Shown here: piece by piece, positions 53,230-62,496 of the stretch
How the letters are laid out: each line of letters opens with the position of its first letter
How positions within the stretch are numbered: position 1 is the first letter of the stretch
DNA from: CBDCFL01 sp965216135
GTDB taxonomy: Bacteria > Pseudomonadota > Alphaproteobacteria > Rhodobacterales > Rhodobacteraceae
DNA: 64,000 nucleotides
NCBI GenBank assembly: GCA_965216135.1
Contig: CBDCFL010000019.1
Span: forward strand, 1-64,000
Reading direction: 5' to 3'
Notes under the pieces: generated by a model
The model's input: the letters and a program-made list of their open reading frames with translations, nothing else
What the model was told of the DNA's origin: nothing
The model's database searches: none
Program-made: the position numbers and the translations under genes

Positions 53230-54159
53230 TTACGCAAATTCAGAATTCAGCTCAACCCAATAGGGCCGGTGATCGGAGCCTACGGCCTGATGATCGACCC
53301 AGACGCGCTCTACATTTCTAGACAAGATTGGCGAAATGAAACAGTAATCCAGGCATATCGGATGACCCGGTTCGCGTTCCGGCGGGTCTGGATGCCAACT
53401 GTCGCGATCCCCGGTCCGTGCCTTGGCAATTGTCCAGCTGTCGAAAAAGCCGTCCACATGGGCCACGCGATCGTTGCAGGGGTCCGTTGATCCGACCATC
53501 CGGTCATATTCTTCACTTTCCGGGGCAAAGTTGAAATCACCCATCATCACAGCTTCTTTCGGTATTTTAGGTTCCGGCTCGCCGTTGCTCCAGTTTTGGT
53601 CTGTCAACATGATTGCGGTTGGGTCGGCCGCTGCCGCATAGCCACCTGTCCAAGACCCACCGCTCACTGGCGCGCTGCGGTAAAAATCCAGCAGGCGATC
53701 AATTTGCGTCAGCCGGTCGCGAGGTGAGACAGCCGAGAGATGAAGCGAATAGACCAACAAAGGCCCGGACGGCGTATCGACGATGCACTCGATGGCGCCA
53801 AGATCCATATTATAGTAATCTACGGTTCCAAACTTCGGAAACAAAATGTGACGCGCCATCCGAATGGGCCAGCGTGACAGCACCATCGGACCAAACTGGC
53901 GGCGGCGATTCACCACCGAGCCGTCGCGGTTGGCCTTACTTGCATCCACATCAAAGGCCGGGAAAAACACCCGATAGTAGTTTTTTAGATGTTTTGAAAT
54001 TATTTCCGGCTGATCCGTCATGCCGCTGCGCTGCCAATACCGCTCGACCTCCTGCAAGGCAATTATGTCGGCGTTTTTCACGGTATCAGTGATGCGTTCA
54101 AGATCAATTTTCTGATCAGCGCCAAGACCAAATCGGATGTTATAGGTCACAAGCTTCAT
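53230..54159 (-). CDS. Endonuclease/exonuclease/phosphatase (EEP) superfamily hydrolase
   Basis: 309 residues without a signal peptide, so cytoplasmic. EEP motifs are VTYNIRFGLG (Asn), IIALQEVERYW (metal Glu), LLVYSLHLSAVS (His), VMMGDFNFAPES (Asp-Asn) and GSDHRPYWVEL (the terminal SDH motif). The superfamily cuts phosphoester bonds in nucleic acids, phospholipids and small phosphodiesters. Its place inside the importer operon, between the binding protein and the permeases, suggests that it cleaves the imported compound. With phnW, phnY and phnA nearby, a phosphonate monoester or a glycerophosphodiester is a sensible guess (inference). Confidence 0.85.
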   Translation of the reverse strand: MKLVTYNIRFGLGADQKIDLERITDTVKNADIIALQEVERYWQRSGMTDQPEIISKHLKNYYRVFFPAFDVDASKANRDGSVVNRRRQFGPMVLSRWPIRMARHILFPKFGTVDYYNMDLGAIECIVDTPSGPLLVYSLHLSAVSPRDRLTQIDRLLDFYRSAPVSGGSWTGGYAAAADPTAIMLTDQNWSNGEPEPKIPKEAVMMGDFNFAPESEEYDRMVGSTDPCNDRVAHVDGFFDSWTIAKARTGDRDSWHPDPPEREPGHPICLDYCFISPILSRNVERVWVDHQAVGSDHRPYWVELNSEFA

Positions 54160-54269
54160 AGATATATTCCGGTCGGATATTGTACCTTAAACAGCCGCAA
54201 AAGGGCTTTCCTGTCAAGGAAACCCCTATCGCAATTCTATTGCATTGCGAGACCGAATAGCGCTAGGCG

Positions 54270-55760
54270 CTACTCGCTGACACTCACATTGTTGTACGTC
54301 ACACCATCGTCAAAAATTTCCGGCAAGCCTGAAACCCGGGCACTGGTCACCACAACCTGATTGACGTGGAACGGGGTGAATGTTCCGCCTTCCTCGTACA
54401 GAAACATCTGCAGATCTTGGTACAGTGCCGTGCGCTTCCCAAGATCCAGTTCCTGACGCGCCATGTCCAGTTTTTCGTCGAAAACTGCACTGTCCAGGAA
54501 ACTCTCGTTCCAAGTTGCGGTACTGCGAAACGCCTCGTTAAAGACCTGATCGGCAGGGCGCTGTCCCCAGCTTGTTGTAGCAGCTGGTTCTTTCATCCAG
54601 ACGTCCGACCAGTATCCGTCGGCCGGTGCTTTCACCAGATTGACTTTGATGCCCGCTTCCGCAACCTGCTGCTGGTACACTTGAACCAGGTTGACCCAAA
54701 GTGCTCTCAGATCACTGGTAACAATATCAATTTCGATCCCATCAGGATAGCCGGCATCGTCAAGCAGCCTTTTTGCCTCGTCAATCTGCTGCGGGCAATC
54801 GATGTCTGCCCGGTACTGATCGCCGGACCAGACCGGGTTGTCACAGACCACGACACCGCCGCCCTCGCCAAGCAATAGGTTCACCATTTCCTGACGATCC
54901 GTCGCAATGCGCAATGCCCGGCGCACACGCACATCATCAAAGGGCGCCGTATCGGTTCTGAAAACAATCGCCGCCAGCCAATCACCGGTTGCGACCTGTT
55001 GGATGTTGAATTTTGGATTGTCGTCAAACAGAACCTTTTCCTGAGCCGAGATATGGCGCAGCATATCAATCTGACCGCTGAGCAACGCCTGAACCCTGGC
55101 CTGCGCATCTGGGATGGAGATGATTTTGATCTGGTCAAGGTCCGGCGCACCTTCCCAATAATCAGGATTGGCGACCAGCACTGTGGTGCCCTCTGGATCA
55201 AGGGTTTCGAGCATGAACGGACCGGTCCCAATGCCGGTTTGACCTATGGTGTCACCCGACCCCGACGGGGTCATCCGGATACGATAATCCATCATCAGCA
55301 ATGCAAAATCCGCGTGCGATGTCGACAGAGTGATTTTGACGGTCAAAGGATCAACGGCTTCGATCGTCTCCATCACCGCCAGAACTGACGCCACCGGTGA
55401 GTCAAGATCAGGGTCTTTGATCCGGTTCAGCAGATCAACGACGTCTGCTGCATCAAAGTCGGTGCCGTCGTGGAACTTGACACCCTCGCGCAGCTTGAAT
55501 GTCCAGATATCGGCGCTGTCATTGGCGGACCAGGACACCGCAAGGTCAGGTACCGGTTCCCCGGTCGGAGCAGGGCGAACCAGACGGTTCATTATTTTTT
55601 CGGTGACCTGCCAGAACCGGTTTGGGTGAATCGGATCAGCATTTTCCGACCCACCCCAGCCCAGATCATGCGCTGTAAGGAAAGTTCCTTCAGCTAGGGC
55701 CATAGATATCGGCAGCACCGAAAGTGCGGTCGACAGAAGGACTGCATTTAGAATTTTCAT
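54270..55760 (-). CDS. ABC transporter substrate-binding protein, family 5
   Basis: 496 residues. The signal peptide ends PISMALA-EG. The family 5 (DppA/OppA) pattern is present: FWQVTEKIMNRLVRPAPTGE, then DLAVSWSANDSADIWTFKLR, EGVKFHDGTDFDAADVVDLL and VRRALRIATDRQEMVNLLLG. Family 5 proteins bind peptides, opines, nickel and other compounds, so the ligand is not fixed by the fold. First gene of the minus-strand transport unit, 110 bp from the EEP gene. Confidence 0.93.
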   Translation of the reverse strand: MKILNAVLLSTALSVLPISMALAEGTFLTAHDLGWGGSENADPIHPNRFWQVTEKIMNRLVRPAPTGEPVPDLAVSWSANDSADIWTFKLREGVKFHDGTDFDAADVVDLLNRIKDPDLDSPVASVLAVMETIEAVDPLTVKITLSTSHADFALLMMDYRIRMTPSGSGDTIGQTGIGTGPFMLETLDPEGTTVLVANPDYWEGAPDLDQIKIISIPDAQARVQALLSGQIDMLRHISAQEKVLFDDNPKFNIQQVATGDWLAAIVFRTDTAPFDDVRVRRALRIATDRQEMVNLLLGEGGGVVVCDNPVWSGDQYRADIDCPQQIDEAKRLLDDAGYPDGIEIDIVTSDLRALWVNLVQVYQQQVAEAGIKVNLVKAPADGYWSDVWMKEPAATTSWGQRPADQVFNEAFRSTATWNESFLDSAVFDEKLDMARQELDLGKRTALYQDLQMFLYEEGGTFTPFHVNQVVVTSARVSGLPEIFDDGVTYNNVSVSE

Positions 55761-56289
55761 TGATTCATCTCCCAGTATTTCCCCGAATTAGCGTGTACCG
55801 CTCGACGTGATGAACAATTTGACGCGGCAGATAGAACAGCCCGGCCATTCTTGCGATAACCGATGCAAAGACAGCACCCAAGCGTAAGCCGATATCAGGA
55901 ACGAGTGTGGCGCGCGTTTTTGGACATCACTAAAGCTGCCTTTTACTGATTTCAGTATGTTTCCAACGTGGCCTTTTGTCGAGGCCTAGTTAATCACAAC
56001 ATGACGAGCCCAATTTCACCCTACGGATAGGCCTGTCCCGGTAGAATATTCATGCCCAAAATCCGCCCGACGGTGCAATTTTGGAAGCGATTGGTCTGGA
56101 TCGAAAATCCAGCGCTTTGCTGCAGGTGCAAATCGAAGTAAATGTGCTCATGTGCAAGCTTCGCGAGCCATCCGAAGACCCGCTGGAGCTGGCCATCCGC
56201 GCACTTGAGGCTGCGCTCGAGGAAGGGTAACCCACCGGTTGCCAGTTTTATGTGTTCATTATCAATGAGTTACCGAACATCCAAGCAGT
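55761..56289. other. 530-bp region with a possible small C-terminal remnant
   Basis: Probably contains the promoter for the transport operon (near 55761-55900). On the plus strand at about 56080-56230 a frame reads ILEAIGLDRKSSALLQVQIE, then VNVLMCKLREPSEDPLELAI and RALEAALEEG before a stop. It looks like the end of a lost helical protein, but I cannot name it. Confidence 0.35.
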
Positions 56290-57435
56290 CTATAAAAGTG
56301 ATTCCAACATCGCTCGCGTATTCTCGGCGGTCATCTCCACAGGGTTGCCGCCAGTCGACGGATCCCGCAAAGCGGCTTCGACCAGGGCATCAATATCAGG
56401 GTCAATAACACCAAGCTCGGTCAAAGTTTTCGGGATTGCGAAGCTGTCGTTGAAGTCATCGACGAAGGCGCGGAATCCATCGAAACCGACGTTGATTTCA
56501 AGATAGGTGGCGACCAGGTCGAACCGGTCGCGAATGGCATCCGCGTTGAATTTCAAAACTTCGGGCATGAAGACGGCGTTCGTGGTGCCGTGGTGCGTGT
56601 GGTACGTAGCCCCAATCGGATGGCTGAGCGCGTGGATCGCACCGAGACCTTTCTGAAAAGCTGTCGCGCCCATGGCCGCCGCGCTCATCATATTGGCACG
56701 TGCTTCAATATCTGATCCATTGGCATAGGCGCGGGGAAGATTGTCTTTCACCAGCCGCATACCTTCCAGTGCGATACCTTGCGACATCGGGTGGTAGTGC
56801 GGGCTCGAGTAAGCCTCGACACAATGGGCAAAGGCATCGAGGCCGGTGCCAGCAGTGATAAACTTTGGCATTCCGACGGTCAGTTCAGGGTCGCAAATGA
56901 CGACCGAGGGCAGCATTTTCGGATGGAAGATGATTTTCTTCTCGCCCGCTGCGGCGTTCGTAATGACCGAAGCGCGCCCAACCTCGGATCCGGTGCCCGC
57001 AGTTGTTGGTACGGCGACGATGGGATGAATTCCATCCGGGTTGGCGCGGGTCCACCAATCGTCGATATCCTCAAAGTCCCAGATCGGGCGGGTCTGGCCG
57101 GCCATGAAGGCAAGCGTTTTGCCGATATCCAATCCCGATCCGCCGCCGAACGCGACGACGCCATCAAATCCGCCAGAGCGATAAATCCGGAGCCCTTCAG
57201 CGACATTGTGGTCCGATGGGTTCGGATCGACGTCTGCAAACGTCGCGCGTTCGAACCCCTCGGCTTCCAAGAGATCGAGTGTGCGATTGGTGATATCCAT
57301 CGATGCCAATCCGCGGTCGGTAACCAGTAGCGGCCTGGTGATCCCGGCTGCACGGACCGCGCCGCCGATCTCGGAAATGCGGCCGGAGCCGAAGCGAATA
57401 GCTGTTGGGTAAGACCAGTTTGCAAAAAGCGACAT
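56290..57435 (-). CDS. Iron-containing alcohol dehydrogenase
   Basis: 381 residues. The NAD domain has VVAFGGGSGLDIGKTLAFMA. The metal ligands lie in GTGLDAFAHCVEAYSS (Asp, His) and AIHALSHPIGATYHTHHGTT (His, His). The ATG at 57435 (MSLFANWSYPTAIRFGSG) is typical; the frame is open further to 57531. In the phosphonate island it could interconvert phosphonoacetaldehyde and 2-hydroxyethylphosphonate, as the related PhpC does in phosphonate biosynthesis, or oxidise another alcohol freed by the EEP hydrolase (inference). Intact, unlike phnW, phnA and phnY. Confidence 0.88.
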   Translation of the reverse strand: MSLFANWSYPTAIRFGSGRISEIGGAVRAAGITRPLLVTDRGLASMDITNRTLDLLEAEGFERATFADVDPNPSDHNVAEGLRIYRSGGFDGVVAFGGGSGLDIGKTLAFMAGQTRPIWDFEDIDDWWTRANPDGIHPIVAVPTTAGTGSEVGRASVITNAAAGEKKIIFHPKMLPSVVICDPELTVGMPKFITAGTGLDAFAHCVEAYSSPHYHPMSQGIALEGMRLVKDNLPRAYANGSDIEARANMMSAAAMGATAFQKGLGAIHALSHPIGATYHTHHGTTNAVFMPEVLKFNADAIRDRFDLVATYLEINVGFDGFRAFVDDFNDSFAIPKTLTELGVIDPDIDALVEAALRDPSTGGNPVEMTAENTRAMLESLL

Positions 57436-57571
57436 GAGTGTCACGCCTTCCTCATATGATTTGATATCGGCCCTGTTAGATACTGATAGGGCAGCTTGGA
57501 AAGCCCCGCACGGCGCCCGGCGTCCTTGCATCCGGTCCAGCAGAGAGCGGGATCAAGAATATCACAGCGGT

Positions 57572-57826
57572 TCATGAAAACCGTGCCGGTATCGATCCGG
57601 TCGCCGCAAAGCCGCAAAGCAACAGCGCCACCGCGGCAGCGCTTTGCAGCATGACCGCCAGCCCCATCCCGTATGCGGCGGCGGCCGGAGCCGAACCGCG
57701 CCCTGTCTGGAATCGCGCAAAATGCTGCCCGAAGCGCCGTTCGATCCCCGAGCGGACCAGTCCCACGGCGAATAAAAGCAGCATCACGGCGGCAAATATC
57801 TGCAAAATGAATCCGGCGATGGGCAT
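57572..57826 (-). pseudogene. Na/Pi-cotransporter-like fragment
   Basis: 84 codons: MPIAGFILQIFAAVMLLLFA, GLVRSGIERRFGQHFARFQT and YGMGLAVMLQSAAAVALLLC, then GFAATGSIPARFS and a stop. The LQSxxAxAxLxxGFxxTG pattern resembles the first repeat of Na/Pi cotransporters. Whole members have over 300 residues, so this is a remnant. A phosphate transporter next to phosphonate genes would make sense, but the fragment is too short to be sure. Confidence 0.5.
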
Positions 57827-58168
57827 GGTTGGCGGGTATTCCTTTCAGCCTTGGTGGCAGCGGCCTGCGCAGTGTGCTTTGCGCGTCGCGTCAATCACAC
57901 GAACACAGCTTTCGACGTGTCAGTCAAGTTGCGGCCTCGCGGTCGAGCGCCGGCCATTTCTACAACCACCTGCAAATTAGGCCCGGGAATTTTGGATTGT
58001 GGTTGCGGAAGGCGTCGGCGTCACGGTCAAGGAGCGAGCGGGTCGCGGCGTCATCCTCGCGCGCCGCCCAATCGGCGCGCGCGGCAGATGTGTTTGCCTC
58101 GCCTTCGACGGGTCACGTTCGCCGACATGCTGGATGCGTGCTTGGGAAAAGATGAACGCGCGCAAGCC
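57827..58168. other. 340-bp region without a supported gene
   Basis: Lies between the transporter fragment and phnY. No hairpin or open frame with protein features is seen. It may be a further remnant of deleted sequence. Confidence 0.35.
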
Positions 58169-59619
58169 TCATGGCCAGGGCAGCGAAAAGGTCTTGACGT
58201 TGGTGAAGAACTTTATCGCCTCCAGCACCCCTTCTTTCACGCCATTGCCCGAGTCTTTGATGCCGCCGAAGGGCGACATCTCGATGCGATAGCCAGGCTG
58301 TTCCCAGATATTGACCGTGCCGACATCGAGCCCCTCGATGAAGGCCTGGGCTCGCGGGAGGCTGTTGGTGCACACACCGGATGACAGGCCAAAGGCAGTG
58401 GAATTTGAAATTTCCATGACCTTTGCGTCGTCGTCCGGCACACGAACGATCGGGATGATCGGGCCAAAGGTTTCTTCCATCACCAGCTCGCTGCCGTGGG
58501 GCACGTGATCGACAACAATGGGGGGCAAAAGCGCGCCTTGCCGACCTGGATCATGAAGCACTTGCACACCTTGATCCGCAGCCATGTAGACGCGTTTCTC
58601 GAATAACGCGGCGGCCTCCTCGTGGATGACACAGCCAAGCTGGGTTTCCGGATCCTGCGGATCGCCGAATTTGATCTTTTTCGCCTTTTCCAGAACCAAC
58701 GGGACAAATCTGTCGGCGACGCTTTCCTGCACCAGGATGCGTTTGACCGAGGTGCAGCGCTGTCCGGAATTTCCGGTGGCGCCCGCAACAGCGATCGTCG
58801 CGGCTTTTTCAAGATCGGCGTCGTCAAGATCGTTGAGAATGATCAGGGGGTCGTTGCCGCCGAGCTCGAGCGCAGTGCGCTTGTAGCCTGCCTTGCCAGC
58901 GATCATTTTGCCAACGGGAACACCACCGGTAAACGTAATGATGTCGATGTTGGGGTCGGTGATCATGGCATCGCCAATGTCCTTGGGCCAGCCGGTGACG
59001 ATCTGGAACATTTTGGGCGGAAGCCCTGCTTCGTAAAGAATATCGGCAAGAGTTATGGCCGTCAGCGGTGTCAGTTCGGTTGGTTTGCAGACGACGCAGT
59101 TGTTGGTGGCAATGGCCGGGGCGATCTTGTGGCTGACCATATTCAGCGGGTGATTGAACGGTGTGATCGCGCTGATCGCGCTACCGGCTCGCGCATGGTG
59201 AATATTTTGCGCGCCTTACCCTGGGGCGTCAGATCGCACGAGAATATCTGGCCATCGTCGAGAATTGCAAGCTGCCCGGCGAGCGTGAAGACATCGAAAG
59301 CGCGCCCGGTTTCATAAAGCGCATGCTGCTTGCAGATGCCCAGCTCCAGCGTCAGCCAGTGGGCAATTTCATCGCGGCGTTGGCGGATCAGCGCGGCGGC
59401 CCTGAACAGGATCTGCTGGCGCTCGTAACGGGTGAGTTTTGGCGTGTAGTTGGCCGCAATCTCGAACACGCGTTTGGCATGTTCTGCCCCGCCCGCGGGC
59501 ACGGTGCCGATCGCCTCGTTGGTGTAAGGATAGCGAACTTCCACGACTTCGTTTGTCGTTACTTTCTCGCCGCCAATGCGCATGGCCTCGACGCGAATTG
59601 CGGTGTCTTGCTCGTTCAT
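58169..59619 (-). pseudogene. phnY: Phosphonoacetaldehyde dehydrogenase (PhnY), frameshifted
   Basis: The N-terminal frame (59619 down to about 59180) ends FTMREPVARSARS. One missing G near 59186 turns EPVGAISAITPFNHPLN into that. The other frame continues from MVSHKIAPAIATNNCVVCKP to the end: FTGGVPVGKMIAGKAGYKRT, LELGGNDPLIILND and the catalytic Cys in GQRCTSVKRIL. The full form would be about 483 residues. The enzyme oxidises phosphonoacetaldehyde to phosphonoacetate with NAD. The phnA stop overlaps its ATG (4 bp). The assignment as PhnY rests on phnW/phnA neighbours and the typical RIGGEKV-type start. Confidence 0.82.
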
Positions 59620-60841
59620 GCGGGCACCTCTTCAAGGGCGGCTGCGGTTGTCGCATAGAAAAACGCATCGAAATTGCGGAGTGTCGGCGCACCGGGCAGG
59701 TCGATCCGCCGGTTCACGATAAACGGAATTTCCTGCTCTGTCAGGTCGCCATGCGATCGGAGCGGTTCTTTCAGAGCCGCAAGATCGTGGCGGTGGGCGC
59801 TGGTGCCGATGGTCATGTTTTCGGTCGAGATCATGACTATATCGCCGATCCGATCAGGCGGGTGTTCAAATTTGGTCACCGCGTCGCTTTTTGTGATCAC
59901 CAAAAGAATCTCGGGGAGTTTGCTTAAACGGGCAATGATGTCGGCTGTATCGGCGGTCTCAGGCAGATAGGCCGTCGCGAAAGAGCCGAGCGCGCCGTGG
60001 TGCACGACGTAAGGATCGGTGATCGGCAGATTCACACGGGCGGCGGCCTCGCCGAGCCACTCATCGAGAAGGTCCTGCACGTAGATCACCGCCGGGTCGC
60101 CGTTTTCGTCATGCTTGGGTTTCATACCGTGGTCGGCGGTGACAACAATGGCAGCACCCATCGCGTCCAGCTCGGCGAGATACCTGTCGAACATCGTGTA
60201 GAAGGCTTTCGCCTCGGCATCATGGGGGGCGTGTTTGTGTTGAACGTAATCGGTCGTCGTCAGATACATCACGTCCGGCTTCCATTCGCGCAGCAGCTTC
60301 ACGCCGGCGGCGAAAACAAACTCGCTCAGCCCGGCCGAATAAACCTCTGGTTGGTCCATTCCGAGCCAGGCGCTGGCGTTTTCCTGTCCATGTTCCCCAC
60401 CGGTCGATGTGGCCGATTTTTCTGCCGAGAAGCACCTGGCGCGATCTTCATCAAAGGAAATACCAGCGCCGAGAAGTGCGCGCAATTTGTCCTTGGCGGT
60501 GACAACGGCAACGCGCGCCCCTGCATTGTAGAACTGGCTGAATACCGTCGGCGCGCGCAGGAAACGCACGTCGTTCAGGAAGTTCCCGCATATCCCGTGG
60601 ACGATTGGTGGGCGACCGGTGGCAATCGACAAATTGTTGGGATTGGTGAAGCTTGGGATCACAGAATGGGCCAGCCGGTCAGTGCCGGTTTCGCGCATGC
60701 GTTTGAGCTTCGGCATCAGCCGTCGGCAATCGCGACGTCAAGATACTCGGGCTCGCAACCATCGAGGCAAATGGCGATGGCGCAGGTTTTTGGAGCGGGA
60801 TAGGTGCGATCGTTTGCGATCACAGGGGCATTTACAGGCAT
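59616..60841 (-). pseudogene. phnA: Phosphonoacetate hydrolase (PhnA), frameshifted near the N-terminus
   Basis: The true start is ATG 60841: MPVNAPVIANDRTYPAPKTC, then AIAICLDGCEPEYLDVAIAD, followed by a premature TGA where one C is missing (GACGGCTGATG for GACGGCCTGATG) near 60718. The rest is open: MPKLKRMRETG, then VIPSFTNPNNLSIATGRPPI with the Thr nucleophile, DYVQHKHAP, and ADHGMKPKHD. It belongs to the alkaline phosphatase superfamily with two zinc ions and splits phosphonoacetate to acetate and phosphate. The first metal Asp (CLDGCEPEY) lies before the lesion, so an internal start would not rescue activity. Confidence 0.88.
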
Positions 60842-60850
60842 GCGAAGTCC

Positions 60851-62032
60851 TCAGGCTGCGAGCTTGGCTTTTTCGTCCAACGAAGACTGCGGCGGCGACG
60901 CATCGTCAACGCCAAGCTCAGCAAGAACCTCGCCCGCAGCGGCGACGGCGTTGCGCATAACATGCTCGTCCAGCCGCCCGATACAGCCGATGCGGAACGA
61001 ATCAACGACCGTCAACTTGCCCGGATAGATGACAAATCCGCGCTTCGACATGCCCTCGTAGAAAGCGTTGAAATCGAAGTTCGGATGCGCTGGATTAAAG
61101 AAGGTCAGGATAATCGGTGCCAGCCATTCATCGCGCAACAGAGTTTCGAAACCCAGAGCCCGCATGCCGTCCACCAGCACATCGCAATTGCGTGCGTAGC
61201 GCGCGCCTCGACCAGCGACCCCGCCTTCCTCTTCGTGCAGACGCAGCGCCTCGATGAAAGCGGCGACCACGTGGGTCGGCGGTGTAAAGCGCCACTGACC
61301 GGTTTTCTCCATTGTCGCCCACTGAGCGTGAACATCGAGGCTATGCGAATGCGAATTGCCCCTGTCGGCCTCAATTTCTGTTTTTTCGGCAATGACAAAC
61401 CCGAAGCCTGGCACACCCTCGATGCATTTGTTGGCGGACGAGACAAAAGCCGCGCAATTCAATTTGGCAGGATCAAGCGGCAGGGCACCAAATGCCGACA
61501 TGCTGTCGATCAGTAACTTACGTCCGGCGACGCGTGTCGCCTCGGCGATTTCTTCGATCGGGTTGAGGATGCCCGATGATGTTTCGCAGTGGATGGCAAG
61601 AACTTGCGTGATGTCGGGGTCTTCGGCAAGGATCGCAGCGACCTCCGAACCTCTTGGGGGCAAATAGTCCCCCTTGTCGAGAAGGGTCTGTTCGCGACCA
61701 AGGTAGGTCAGCGTGGCCGAGGCCCGCATACCGTAGGTGCCGTTTGCCAACACTAATACCTTGCCGTTCTTGGGCACAAACGAGCCCAACATGGCTTCGA
61801 CGACGTAGGATCCTGAGCCTTGTATCGGAACGCAGTCAAAATCGTCCGCGTTCGGACCAATCATGGCGAGAAGGCGGTGGCGCATGCTGCGCGTCAGCGC
61901 TCGAAAATCGTCATCCCAGCTTCCCTAGTCTTTCAACATGGCTTCTTTGACTCCGTAGGCCGTAGTCAACGGTCCGGGTGTCAAAAGAAACGGTTCACCC
62001 AGCTTGGGGTCTGGAAACGCATTGTCAGTCAT
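60851..62032 (-). pseudogene. phnW: 2-aminoethylphosphonate-pyruvate transaminase (PhnW) with in-frame TAG
   Basis: Start ATG 62032: MTDNAFPDPKLGEPFLLTPG, then PLTTAYGVKEAMLKD, a TAG at 61925-61927, then GSWDDDFRALTRSMRHRLLA in the same frame. PhnW has Trp there (KDWGSWDxDF), so TGG became TAG. The remainder is complete: IQGSGSYVVEAMLGSFVPKN, the PLP Lys in SSANKCIEGVPGFGF, and RIGCIGRLDEHVM. It moves the amino group of 2-aminoethylphosphonate to pyruvate, giving phosphonoacetaldehyde. An internal ATG (61885) lacks about 50 residues. First gene of phnW-phnA-phnY. Confidence 0.9.
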
Positions 62033-62109
62033 GGCAACGGTCCTTCGTGGATCGGCGCGAAGATTGCCGAGATTGACTCATATGTAAAATCTCTGTTTTG
62101 TATTGATGT

Positions 62110-62457
62110 ATAAGATATTCAGATAGCGGTGATAGCGTGCGGTATTCTCAGCTTCGGGCCTTCCACAATGTGGCACTTCATGGTGGATTTTCCCGCGCCG
62201 CGGTGGCAACGGCGGCGAACATCGGGCCAAAACGGTTCCACCAGAACCGCACCGTCTCGTGGCTGATATCGATCCCGCGCTCGTGAAGTAAATCCTCAAC
62301 ATTTCGAAATGAAAGCGGAAACCGAACGTACATCATCGCCGCCAGGCGGATGATCTCCGGACTTGTCTTGAAGTACCTAAATGGGGAGGGTATTGTCATT
62401 CGAGAAAGCTAAAACACCGCCCTGCCCGCATCAAGCCGATTTGTTCTGACAGTACCC
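62110..62457 (-). mobile_element. IS6-family-like remnant
   Basis: The left-hand part of an IS6-type element. The transposase start (62399) reads MTIPSPFRYFKTSPEIIRLA, then MYVRFPLSFRNVEDLLHERG and IDISHETVRFWWNRFGPMFA, typical of the IS6/IS26 group. The catalytic centre is gone: after ARENPP the sequence jumps to what may be the C-terminal tail (RYHRYLNILY) near 62110. A possible outer repeat GGGTACTGTCAGAAC lies at about 62442-62456. Confidence 0.65.
62178..62399 (-). pseudogene. IS6-like transposase, N-terminal 73 residues
   Basis: The helix-turn-helix part of an IS6-family transposase (see the element entry). The DDE domain is deleted. Confidence 0.7.
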
Positions 62458-62496
62458 GCGTCGAGAATTCGCGCAAATGAGCGAACTGGTTGGACC

